Source: an uncultured Kordia sp.
GTDB lineage: Bacteria > Bacteroidota > Bacteroidia > Flavobacteriales > Flavobacteriaceae
Assembly (NCBI RefSeq): GCF_947489565.1
Contig: NZ_CANLEA010000014.1
Coordinates: forward strand, 62,001 to 126,000
DNA length: 64,000 nt
Reading direction: 5' to 3'
Under the pieces are notes generated by a model. That model had not been told where the DNA came from and ran no database searches. It saw only the letters and a list, made by a program, of their open reading frames with translations. Numbering within the stretch: the first letter of the stretch is position 1; every line of letters begins with the position of its first letter. The position numbers and the translations under genes are program-made. Shown here piece by piece: positions 16,502 through 24,636 of the stretch.

Positions 16502-16696
16502 TTACTCTGGTACCGTAGGACAAGCTGCTGCACATCTTACAAACACGCTTGTTGCTCCGCATAAAAGAGGTCCAACAGATACGGGGCAGTCACAAAGAGT
16601 TACCCAAGATCCACCTTTAATAGCATTGGTGTTGCTTTGTAATTTCGAAATAGATTTTTTGTTAAGATCTAATGTTTTTAGGTTTCTTTTTTTCAT
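16502..16696 (-). CDS. RiPP (class I lanthipeptide-like) precursor
   Basis: 64 residues. Leader MKKRNLKTLDLNKKSISKLQ...KGG ends in Gly28-Gly29, the pattern of Bacteroidetes class I lanthipeptide precursors (L-x-L-x-K-x-x-I-x-x-L ... GG). The core (SWVTLCDCPVSVGPLLCGAT, SVFVRCAAACPTVPE) has five Cys plus Ser/Thr residues that could form thioether rings. No LanB, LanC or exporter is in the window, so it is an orphan precursor. A near-palindrome at 16766-16785 lies 70 bp upstream, matching the element seen before other precursors. Confidence 0.75.
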   Translation of the reverse strand: MKKRNLKTLDLNKKSISKLQSNTNAIKGGSWVTLCDCPVSVGPLLCGATSVFVRCAAACPTVPE

Positions 16697-16765
16697 AAAG
16701 CTTATAATTGATTTGATTTGTTATTGAATGTAATCGTATTTTATGGATAAAAATAGAAGCAGCAA

Positions 16766-16785
16766 CTCAAATTTATCAATTTGAG
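16766..16785. promoter_or_regulatory. palindromic element before precursor gene
   Basis: CTCAAATTTATCAATTTGAG, palindromic except at the two central positions, 70-89 bp before the precursor start at 16696. It resembles TCAATTTATAAATTGA at 48405-48420, which lies 67-82 bp before another precursor. Confidence 0.45.
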
Positions 16786-16934
16786 GAATCAATAATTCAA
16801 GAAAAATCATTTGAAGAAATCGAAAATAGATACAATATTTTCAATAAAAAGGAGTTCTTTTTGAAATGTTAAAAAAACGAGGATTCATATCTTTAAAAGT
16901 TTGTTAATCCTTGTAAATTCCATATCATTTTTAA

Positions 16935-16942
16935 TACTTTTG
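16935..16942 (+). promoter_or_regulatory. promoter: TTG (16911) and TACTTTTG -7 box
   Basis: TACTTTTG matches TAnnTTTG. TTG at 16911-16913 is 21 bp upstream, acceptable for the -33 element. The ompA-like start is 50 bp downstream. The rest of 16697-16991 holds only the palindrome at 16766. Confidence 0.55.
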
Positions 16943-16991
16943 GTTAAAATTTTGAAAAAACCGTTTTAATTATATATAAAATACAAGATTT

Positions 16992-17852
16992 ATGAAGAAG
17001 ATCCTCTTATTGGCAGCGACAGCTACCATTGTATTATCCTCATGTGTTTCTAAAAAAGATTTTGCTGATTTAGAAGCAAGACACAAAGAGACCAAAGATT
17101 TATTAAATTCTGCAACTGTAAAGTTAAATGCATGTTTGGAGGAGAAAGCTTCTGCTACGGCAAAAGCGAACGCTCTAGAAGATCGTGTCGCAGATTTAAA
17201 GAAAACGAATAATGATTTGATTGAAAACACGAAAGAAATGACTGTTTTGACAGCAAAAGGTGCTGACAATCTTGAGAAATCATTAGAGAGCATGAAGGAG
17301 AAAGATTTAAAGATTACACGTCTGCAAGATGCTCTAAACAAGAAAGATAGTGTGACTTTAGCGATTGTTTCTAGCTTGAAGAAAGCTGTTGGAATTGACG
17401 ATCCAGACATTGAAATTAATGTAGAAAAAGGTGTTGTATTTATCTCTATTGCTGATAAGTTATTGTTTAAAAGCGGAAGCTATAATGTAACTTCTAAAGC
17501 AAAAGAAGTACTTGGAAAAGTAGCGAAAGTAGTAAACAGCAAGCCTGATTTTGAATGTATGGTGGAAGGTCACACAGACAATGTACCATACAAAAAAGGA
17601 GTTTTGATTGACAATTGGGATTTGAGTGTGAAACGTTCTACGTCTATCATTCGCGTATTACAAGAATTAGGCGTGAATCCTGGGCAGTTAATCGCAGCCG
17701 GAAGAAGTCATTATGTACCATTGGTAGAAAACGATACTGCTGAGAATAGAGCTATTAACAGACGAACGCGTATTGTGGTATTGCCAAAAATTGATCAGTT
17801 CTACGATATGATTGAAAAAGAAATGAAAAACCTTTCTGCGGAAGGAAAATAA
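16992..17852 (+). CDS. OmpA-family lipoprotein
   Basis: 286 residues. Lipoprotein signal MKKILLLAATATIVLSSC (Cys18), then a coiled coil (~20-125; DLEARHKETKDLLNSA, LEDRVADLKKTNNDLI). The C-terminal OmpA peptidoglycan-binding domain (~145-280) holds LLFKSGSYNVTSKAKEV, VEGHTDNVPY, NWDLSVKRSTSIIRVL and NRAINRRTRIVVLP. It tethers the outer membrane to peptidoglycan; the coiled coil would act as spacer. Single-gene unit with its own promoter (16935) and terminator (17881). Confidence 0.9.
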   Translation: MKKILLLAATATIVLSSCVSKKDFADLEARHKETKDLLNSATVKLNACLEEKASATAKANALEDRVADLKKTNNDLIENTKEMTVLTAKGADNLEKSLESMKEKDLKITRLQDALNKKDSVTLAIVSSLKKAVGIDDPDIEINVEKGVVFISIADKLLFKSGSYNVTSKAKEVLGKVAKVVNSKPDFECMVEGHTDNVPYKKGVLIDNWDLSVKRSTSIIRVLQELGVNPGQLIAAGRSHYVPLVENDTAENRAINRRTRIVVLPKIDQFYDMIEKEMKNLSAEGK

Positions 17853-17880
17853 TATAGTTTTAGGCAACTAATTTAAAAAA

Positions 17881-17910
17881 GCGTTCAAGGAAATCTTGAA
17901 CGCTTTTTTT
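17881..17910. terminator. strong bidirectional terminator
   Basis: GCGTTCAAG (17881-17889) pairs with CTTGAACGC (17895-17903), flanked by A-run and T-run, between convergent genes. Confidence 0.9.
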
Positions 17911-17926
17911 TGTTTATTGAGTTTTC

Positions 17927-18922
17927 TTAGCTCTTCTTATTCTTTTCCTCCAGTTTTTTAATTTCTTCCTCTGTTAAAGGTTGATCAATTCTATCATAAT
18001 AATCTTTCGGTTTTAGATTGAAATTAGCTAATCCTAAAGGAATGTTTTTAACCAATCTATAATCTTGAAATGCTTCTTTCCATTCATTAGGAAACCAAGC
18101 TATTCCATTGTAATAAATATGTAGTTGTTCAAATTCTGATATTTGAGCTCTTAAAAGTGAGATATATTCATATTTTTCTTTGACACTTAAAAAATCTTTA
18201 TCTAAAATAAATTTTACAGTTCTATGCAAATGTCTATAGTAATTACTTAAATCGTCTACATTTCCTTTAAAGTAATTATATATTATATTACTATTTTCCA
18301 GTTCTAAGCTTTTATTTCCTTTCTTTAGATATTCTCTAGCATTTTCTATAATTTTTTTCTCTTTTTCATCTAATTTTTTAAAATAAAATTGCTCTGACTG
18401 TTCTCCAATTCCATGAAAAAAAACTTGATAAGCTAATTTTAATATTCTTTCATCAGGATCTTCAAAAGGAGAAAAGTCATTATTTTTGTTTTCTATAAAT
18501 CCATCATATATTTTCTCAATCCTAGAATAACATTCTTTTAATTCTGAATACATTACTTTAAAAGCTTTTCTTCCTTTGATGGATGCATGAACCGAAGTTT
18601 CATTAGCGTGTTCTTTATAAAGTCTTAGCATTTCATAAAACCGATTTTCAAATCTTTCAATTTGAATATCTTTTCTAAGCTGCTCATTTGCTTTGTATTG
18701 AATCCAGAATGCCAAGAAAGTTAGAGCCGCTGCTATTATTGCAATAAATGGTCCTGCTATTCCTCCAATGGTATCACCAATATTTCCTGTTTTTGTAAAA
18801 TCTATTATTGAAAAATAATTCTGAGTTAAAAGAAATGGTATTAATAGAATTATTAAAATTATTATTACGAACCATTTTGTAATTTTTCTAAATTGTTCAT
18901 CAAAGGGATTATCTTTTTTCAT
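17927..18922 (-). CDS. putative phage abortive infection protein (PutAbiC-like)
   Basis: 331 residues. Two N-terminal membrane helices (about 15-37 WFVIIILIILLIPFLLTQ and 48-72 GGIAGPFIAIIAAALTFLAF), then a cytoplasmic helical domain with ERFENRFYEMLRLYKEH, YYRHLHRTVKFIL and YISLLRAQISEFEQLHIYYN. This is the layout and motif set of the putative phage abortive infection family (PF16872). Defence activity is by family assignment only. It lies 5 kb from the Septu-like pair, and the neighbouring terminators make it a separate unit. Confidence 0.75.
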   Translation of the reverse strand: MKKDNPFDEQFRKITKWFVIIILIILLIPFLLTQNYFSIIDFTKTGNIGDTIGGIAGPFIAIIAAALTFLAFWIQYKANEQLRKDIQIERFENRFYEMLRLYKEHANETSVHASIKGRKAFKVMYSELKECYSRIEKIYDGFIENKNNDFSPFEDPDERILKLAYQVFFHGIGEQSEQFYFKKLDEKEKKIIENAREYLKKGNKSLELENSNIIYNYFKGNVDDLSNYYRHLHRTVKFILDKDFLSVKEKYEYISLLRAQISEFEQLHIYYNGIAWFPNEWKEAFQDYRLVKNIPLGLANFNLKPKDYYDRIDQPLTEEEIKKLEEKNKKS

Positions 18923-19036
18923 TAGATTGTTAGTTTGATTGTAAAATTACTAAATTTCACAAGTAAATAAGAGAAAATTCTTTTTTGAAAAAGCAGAAAA
19001 TATATACTATCATCATAAAAAAACTATAAAAGATAA

Positions 19037-19060
19037 AAAGCGCTCCAAATAGAGCGCTTT
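19037..19060 (-). terminator. terminator of the 684-aa gene
   Basis: AAAGCGCTC (19037-19045) pairs with GAGCGCTTT (19052-19060); on the minus strand the stem is followed by TTTATCTTTT, downstream of the gene ending at 19086. Confidence 0.75.
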
Positions 19061-19085
19061 GTCAGTATGTATTACGTTTTGAATT

Positions 19086-21140
19086 TTAAGAATCTAAAGA
19101 ACTTCCGTCTTCAAATCGTATAAATTGTGTGATGTCAAAACTATCACCCAAATCAAAAGGTCTGTCAATGATATCTGTAGTTAATATTGGTTTTAACAAA
19201 TCTTCGTCTTCAAAAATAATTCCTGAATCTGTATCTTCAACTATAGGTTCATCTTCAAAATCTAAAATATCTGTGATGATTGCTGTACATTCTTCCAATT
19301 TGCTGTTTTCAAACAATTCAATGAAGTAAGAAGGATCGAAGTTCATTTCTTCTACAGGCACTAAATTCGTGCGACTTTCCGCAATGAATCCTAAAAATTG
19401 TTCAACATCAGCCGAGATATCTTGTCCATTGACAATACTGTTTTTGATACCATTCAGTAAATGATCAGCAGTATTCACAAACTGATGTACGCCATGCTGC
19501 TGTGCTAACAATCCTGGCGCCATATCAAATCGTCCAATATCTGATTTCAAATTCTCCAACGTATGTTCCAAATAATTGATCGCTTCGTTTTCTCTGCCCA
19601 ATTCGCTTAATGGAATCAATACATCTTCTACAGATTCTACCACAAAACTCAATTGTACCGTAATGACAGCAGTAGCACCTGCATCTCCTCCACTCGCATT
19701 CACGGTAAATTCTACTTGTTGTTGTGCTTCTTGTGGTTTATTTTCTAACTGAATTACTTGTGTAAAAGTTCCGAAATCATCAAAAGTTGGATCGTTTTCA
19801 ACAGCAACAATTTTAAGTTCAGTCGTAATTGCTGCAGCAGCATTTGAAACGGTTTCATCGGCTATAAAAACATTTACTTTTGTCGCTCTGTTTCCTTTTC
19901 TATCGACTACAATTCCTTGCGATTGATCGCCAATGGTAAAATCGAAATTCCAATCGTTTCCAATGCCTTTTCCTTTGATTGTGATAGCATCTACACGCGT
20001 TCGTATATTGTTTTGCGTACTGATGTATGGAATGGCTTGGTTCGGATCTTGCAACCAGCGTAATCCATTCTCTAATTCTCGCAATCGGAAAGGAATTCTG
20101 AATCCGAAAAACCACTTTAATAAAGCAATTAAACGCAACAATCCGCTTAAGTTTGTTAGAATTCCCAATAAGTCTTTTATGTCTTTCAGCAATTGTTTTA
20201 TATCATCAATGATGGCTTTAAAATCTTTGATTAATCCTGCAATAGCGCCAATAATTTGATTCAATCCATTTACCAAAGCGTCTAGAATTCCTGTTTTGTC
20301 CAACACAAATTTCAACAAGTCTTTAATTCTCGATTTTTCTATAATGAAATCAATAATGCCTCCAATGAATTTTAAAATATCAATAATGAATCTAGCACCT
20401 GGAATCTTTTTGATGGCATTTTCAATTTCTTTGATGATCCAGTTTACGGTATCCGTCACCTTTTCTATTTCTTTGAGCCAATCGTTTAAGAAATCGAATT
20501 GACTCTTTAAATCGTCTACAATTCGTTGTAAACCCAATAATTTCTTAGTGAATGCAAGCAATGCATCCAAGATTTTCTTTGTGAGTTTTGTAATACTGTC
20601 AAGTGGTTTTGTAATTGCTTTGACCAAATCCCACAATCTTTTAATAAATGCTGGAGGCAAAATTTTCTCCAACCATTTTTGTTGCTTTTCTAAGAGTTTT
20701 GCTAACTCTTCTACTTCTTCTGCTTTTTTACGAAGTTTCTTTAGTAGTTTCCCTAAAAGTTTTTGTAAAAATCGTGCGCCTCCATTATACTTCAAAACTA
20801 ATTTTAAGTCTTTTACAGCCTTATTAAATGCTGTAATTAGTTTTTGAAATTGTGATAAAGCTTTGCTTAAAACATTCAGAATTACCCGAAGTGGTTTTAT
20901 AATTGCCTTTAAAGGTCCTGCAAATCTTCCGACTCTTTTTAACACGCTGTTAATCGCTCCAATTATTTTCCGAATAAAAATTAATGCACGTCTAGACAAT
21001 GTTAACAGTGTCTGGATTGATTTTAGAAATACACTTAACGCTGTCAATGCAACGCCAAGATTTTTGACAATGAGTTCCGCGTTACGTATTGCTTTACGTA
21101 CTGCACTCGCCTTTTTTTCGATAGCTTTGAATACTGCCAT
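19086..21140 (-). CDS. large amphipathic Lys/Leu/Ile-rich protein, unknown function
   Basis: 684 residues from ATG 21140 (MAVFKAIEKKASAVRKAIRN); a 17-residue upstream extension is possible. Residues ~1-370 are long amphipathic helices rich in Lys, Leu and Ile, with heptad-like spacing and hydrophobic GAIAGLIKDFKAIIDDI-type segments. Residues ~390-510 form a beta-sandwich-like part (VDAITIKGKGIGNDWNFDFT, TVNASGGDAGATAVITVQLS). The C-terminal ~170 residues are acidic and helical. No signal peptide. It recalls tape-measure or pore-forming helical proteins, but I find no diagnostic motif. It stands alone with its own terminator. Confidence 0.7.
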   Translation of the reverse strand: MAVFKAIEKKASAVRKAIRNAELIVKNLGVALTALSVFLKSIQTLLTLSRRALIFIRKIIGAINSVLKRVGRFAGPLKAIIKPLRVILNVLSKALSQFQKLITAFNKAVKDLKLVLKYNGGARFLQKLLGKLLKKLRKKAEEVEELAKLLEKQQKWLEKILPPAFIKRLWDLVKAITKPLDSITKLTKKILDALLAFTKKLLGLQRIVDDLKSQFDFLNDWLKEIEKVTDTVNWIIKEIENAIKKIPGARFIIDILKFIGGIIDFIIEKSRIKDLLKFVLDKTGILDALVNGLNQIIGAIAGLIKDFKAIIDDIKQLLKDIKDLLGILTNLSGLLRLIALLKWFFGFRIPFRLRELENGLRWLQDPNQAIPYISTQNNIRTRVDAITIKGKGIGNDWNFDFTIGDQSQGIVVDRKGNRATKVNVFIADETVSNAAAAITTELKIVAVENDPTFDDFGTFTQVIQLENKPQEAQQQVEFTVNASGGDAGATAVITVQLSFVVESVEDVLIPLSELGRENEAINYLEHTLENLKSDIGRFDMAPGLLAQQHGVHQFVNTADHLLNGIKNSIVNGQDISADVEQFLGFIAESRTNLVPVEEMNFDPSYFIELFENSKLEECTAIITDILDFEDEPIVEDTDSGIIFEDEDLLKPILTTDIIDRPFDLGDSFDITQFIRFEDGSSLDS

Positions 21141-21623
21141 GATTAAAATATTTAAAATAGTTAGTAATACATCTAAACTACTTTTAATCAAACAGTTGCA
21201 AAAGAGTTAAAAAGCCCTTTTGAATAGGTGTAAAGTATTGCTATACAGGAAAACTCCTGTGTTTTATTTAGAAAAGTGTGAGCAGGAATTTGATATGTCA
21301 TTGCGAACAAAATGAAGCAATCTGTTTCAAAGAAAATTCAAATTTTACTTCGTTGCAGACTACCGTGTCGTAAACTCTTCTTAGTGAAACCTCTAAGATC
21401 TTTATTAAAAGTACTTTTGATCGAAGATGTAAAAGTGATTAGTGTATTCATAAAAGATATACTGACTTGCTAATTGCATCTTAAAATTGAAAATGATTTT
21501 GACTTTGAGTAAGAAAATTGTAGTTTTAAAAATAATCAAATTCTTAAAGGAAAATGGGTTTGGTTATAGTAGAAATAACTGGAATTCCTGTTATATTTAT
21601 GTTGTGTGTCATTAAAAAAATAA
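21141..21623. repeat. gene-free stretch with dispersed repeat
   Basis: Holds GTCATTGCGAACAAAATGAA GCAATCTGTTTC (about 21298-21330) followed by TTACTTCGTTGCAGACTACCGTGTCGTAAACTC. This is the dispersed CATTGCGA/AAGCAATCT repeat, in reverse orientation to the copies inside 857-1303. I see no RNA gene or small frame worth calling. Confidence 0.65.
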
Positions 21624-21941
21624 ATGATAGAATTAAGTAAAAAAGTAACATTTTTAGTTTTAGTCTTAGTTGGACTAAGTTCCTGTAATGAATACGTGGA
21701 ATATAAACCACACTATTTGAGTAACAATAATGAGCATAAATATTACGGAAAGCCTGAACTCGATTCTGCTGAATTTCATAATACTATTCAAGTATTGGTG
21801 TATTATGAAGAAACGTTTAAAACTAAAAATAGTAACGTGATTTTAATCACTAAGCAACTATCAAATGATTGGGAACTCCTATGGAATTATACTACTAAGG
21901 CTCAAGACGAAGATTGGTTGAAAACGCATAAAAAAGAATAA
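21624..21941 (+). CDS. small lipoprotein, unknown
   Basis: 105 residues, lipoprotein signal MIELSKKVTFLVLVLVGLSSC with Cys21. The mature part is short and polar (NEYVEYKPHYLSNNNEHKYY), then IQVLVYYEETFKTKNSNVIL. No family recognised. First of four same-strand orphan genes (21624-24396). Confidence 0.6.
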   Translation: MIELSKKVTFLVLVLVGLSSCNEYVEYKPHYLSNNNEHKYYGKPELDSAEFHNTIQVLVYYEETFKTKNSNVILITKQLSNDWELLWNYTTKAQDEDWLKTHKKE

Positions 21942-22024
21942 AACGAACACACAACAAAACCTAAACTGCATTAAAACGCAGCTTAGCCAAAACGTTACCA
22001 AAAAGCTGAATAAAAATCCTGCTA

Positions 22025-22771
22025 ATGAAACAACTTTCTACTGAACACTTAAATCTTCTACCAAATCCAAGAGAATTAAAAAGGATTTGTAAATCTATTT
22101 CAGCTTTAGAAGCAATCATTTGTCCTGAATGGGAATTTAGATATTATTCCTACCAAAAAGATTGGAGCGAAACCGAAGAATGTTGTGAAATGAGAGATGG
22201 AACAGGAAATCAAATGCTTATTCTTTTTACAAAAAAAGGAACGTGTATAAACGGGTTTGCAAATGAAAGTAAAATGAATGGTTGGAAAAGCATTCAGATA
22301 AAAGAAGAAAAAACCTTTGTAGAAAAACTATTTGATTCTAAAAAAGAAATCAAAACGGAATTAATTCAAGAAATTGCAAATGGAGTTCTTAATGAATTAC
22401 CACAAGAATTTAATGAATTCATATTTGGAGAACCTATCAAAAGTATTGGAACAACGTTTTGTATTTGGCAGACTAAAACAGATGAAAATTGGAAAATAGG
22501 GAAAGTCGAATTGCCTAAAGACGAATACAAAGATGGTTCAAGCGATTTACTTCAATTATTAGACGGAAAACCTCTAACTTACAAAAACTGGGCAGAAGAA
22601 TATTACGAAGAAAATTTTGAGGAAAACGAACTTAAATTGGAACTTGTAGAAAAAATATTTGGCGGAGTAGTAATTACGAAAGAGTTAGTTATTGAAATAA
22701 ACCCTGAATTAAGCGATTTCGAACAACTTAAATCAAATTTGGACGAAATAGGATATGAACATAAAATATAA
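22025..22771 (+). CDS. conserved-looking hypothetical protein
   Basis: 248 residues, cytoplasmic (no signal). Opens MKQLSTEHLNLLPNPRELKR and has a Trp/Tyr-rich segment ICPEWEFRYYSYQKDWSETE followed by ECCEMRDGTGNQMLILFTKK. It recalls proteins of unknown function found as orphan cassettes or immunity-like genes in Bacteroidetes, but no domain is identifiable. Spacer to the previous gene is 83 bp and contains the short inverted unit CTGCATTAAAACGCAG. Confidence 0.6.
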   Translation: MKQLSTEHLNLLPNPRELKRICKSISALEAIICPEWEFRYYSYQKDWSETEECCEMRDGTGNQMLILFTKKGTCINGFANESKMNGWKSIQIKEEKTFVEKLFDSKKEIKTELIQEIANGVLNELPQEFNEFIFGEPIKSIGTTFCIWQTKTDENWKIGKVELPKDEYKDGSSDLLQLLDGKPLTYKNWAEEYYEENFEENELKLELVEKIFGGVVITKELVIEINPELSDFEQLKSNLDEIGYEHKI

Positions 22772-22833
22772 AAGCCAGTTGGGAACACCCTATATAAAAA
22801 ATTGCTATTTTAGGCTAAATCAAAGATCACGAA

Positions 22834-23451
22834 TTGATTAAAAAAAGAACTCTTATTTGCATAGTAATCATTTGGATTTTAATAACTCTAGTAAATTACT
22901 ATTATACAAACTTTTTCATCCTTGTATTTATTCGGTTAGGATTAAATATTACATTATTAATTGGAACAATTATTCAAATTATAAAACTGGTTAAAGAGCA
23001 AAATAATTTGACGCGATTTAGGGTTATAAAACTTATTACGTTTGGACTTTTATTAATTCTCACGTTTTTTAAAAATATCCCAAATAATCTGATTGAAAAA
23101 GTTGATTGGGTGATTTTAAAAGGAAAACGAGTTGAAATTATTGAGCAAATTAAGAGTGGAAAATTAGTTGCAAACGGAAAAAACAATAACGGAATTTGTG
23201 AATTACCTTTTGAATTTCCGATTGTGTCTAATGGAGGAAATGATGTTTGGATAATCCGAAATAATGAAAGTGATAAACTGACTGTTCGCTTCTTTGTATT
23301 TAGAAATTTCTTTGACTCACCTTCAACGAAATTTGTATTTACTGAAGATAAAAAAACAATCGAAGCGTTTGAAAAACGAATTAAGGAGCAACCTGAAAAC
23401 AATTGGAAACTTGATGATAATTGGTATCGTATTTATGGAGAAGTATATTGA
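22834..23451 (+). CDS. three-helix membrane protein, unknown
   Basis: 205 residues from TTG 22834, chosen because it keeps the first membrane helix; no ATG serves. Helices at about 7-27, 29-50 and 66-82, then a soluble domain with a Gly/Asn-rich turn (GKLVANGKNNNGICELPFEF) and FFVFRNFFDSPSTKFVFTED. No family recognised. The soluble part likely faces the cytoplasm or periplasm as a small sensor-like domain. Confidence 0.6.
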   Translation: MIKKRTLICIVIIWILITLVNYYYTNFFILVFIRLGLNITLLIGTIIQIIKLVKEQNNLTRFRVIKLITFGLLLILTFFKNIPNNLIEKVDWVILKGKRVEIIEQIKSGKLVANGKNNNGICELPFEFPIVSNGGNDVWIIRNNESDKLTVRFFVFRNFFDSPSTKFVFTEDKKTIEAFEKRIKEQPENNWKLDDNWYRIYGEVY

Positions 23452-23556
23452 AAAATAACATGCTACAACAGAAAGCATAAAAAGGAAATGGAAAAGCATA
23501 CCTTTACTTGATTGGTAAAAAACCTAGCGCACAACAATGCCTATAAGTAATTCATT

Positions 23557-24396
23557 ATGAAAAAAAATATTTATCATTTACTAATTCTATGTTTGACGAC
23601 AAGTTTTAGCTTCTCTCAAATTCCTGTTGAAAAATACCGTGCAGAAATATCACAACTAAATACAGATAACGAATTAAGGGAATATTGGAATCGTATAGAC
23701 AAAATTGACCAAGAAATTTTAGTGAATACAACTGATATAAAAACAGCAGATAGTATTTCTGTAGCAAACATGATAAAGACTGCATTAATTTTTGAAATTC
23801 ACGGAATTGATGCTTACAAACCAAATAATCACATTCCAATTACGAACCTATCTCATAATTACATAGGGAAAAGTCAAATTGCATTTTGGCCAATAATTGA
23901 ACTTTGTGCAAAAGTTGGAGGAGTTATAAGCAGTTTTGGAGGCAACTATCCTGCTTATGAACTTGAATGCGTATCGCAAACTTTCTATAATTATTCTTTA
24001 ATCAATCAAGAACCAAAATACTCACAGCTATTAGGTAAATTAAGCAAAATTAAAACGGACAATATTGTTGATGAACTTTTAAAGGCATACGAATATCAAA
24101 ATAATTTACGTGAATTAAGTGAAGTTAAAGTTTTGCATAATTGGTCTTTACAGTCATTCAAAAACAGAAGTGATGAAGGTGTGTTTTCATTTGTGAAGAT
24201 GTCCGATGATAATATATATTTAAAAAGATTCAGACGAATTCAAAAACTTGAACTTGTTAAAAAAAATGATGCATCCATAGTGTATAGATTGGAAAACGAA
24301 CCTTTTGGTTGGAGTTATATTTACAGAAATGACGGAAGCTTAACTTTAATTGACAGCGAGAAAAACGAGTTAATTAAATACACTTTGGTGAAATAA
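23557..24396 (+). CDS. secreted protein, unknown function
   Basis: 279 residues with signal peptide MKKNIYHLLILCLTTSFSFS before QIPVEKY. Mature part mostly helical (YRAEISQLNTDNELREYWNR), with a beta-rich C-terminus (EPFGWSYIYRNDGSLTLIDS). It is preceded by a spacer containing GCGCACAACAATGCCTATAA, which resembles the recombination-site-like spacers seen between orphan genes in this phylum; that link is tentative. Confidence 0.6.
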   Translation: MKKNIYHLLILCLTTSFSFSQIPVEKYRAEISQLNTDNELREYWNRIDKIDQEILVNTTDIKTADSISVANMIKTALIFEIHGIDAYKPNNHIPITNLSHNYIGKSQIAFWPIIELCAKVGGVISSFGGNYPAYELECVSQTFYNYSLINQEPKYSQLLGKLSKIKTDNIVDELLKAYEYQNNLRELSEVKVLHNWSLQSFKNRSDEGVFSFVKMSDDNIYLKRFRRIQKLELVKKNDASIVYRLENEPFGWSYIYRNDGSLTLIDSEKNELIKYTLVK

Positions 24397-24552
24397 CAAA
24401 TACTAACTACTTACATAAAAGCATGTCGATTTTTGTAAGATCGCTAAATTCTAAAAGAAAAACACATAGAACAACTTAAAAACTCGGCTTATGTTTCATT
24501 CGAATTATAGCCGCTTTTATTCAACGTAACTTTTCATATACAAGACTGTTAT

Positions 24553-24622
24553 CCAAAAGCAAAGCGCGTCTAAAAATCTAACAATCTAACAATCTAATAA
24601 TCTAATAATCTAATAATCTAAG
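24553..24622. repeat. AAGCAAAGCGCGTCTAA unit and six octamers AATCTAAN
   Basis: After the dispersed unit AAAAGCAAAGCGCGTCTAA (about 24555-24573) come six tandem copies of AATCTAAC/T/G from 24575 to 24622. The same octamer in reverse orientation (TTAGATTG) is repeated at 36411-36434. The rest of 24397-24636 shows no gene. Confidence 0.85.
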
Positions 24623-24636
24623 CAGTCTAAAAAAGT

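Noticed and set aside
20296-21210. Plus-strand open frames across the 684-aa gene
   Set aside because: They are antisense reflections of its Lys/Leu-rich codons; composition lacks any domain and no start context is convincing.
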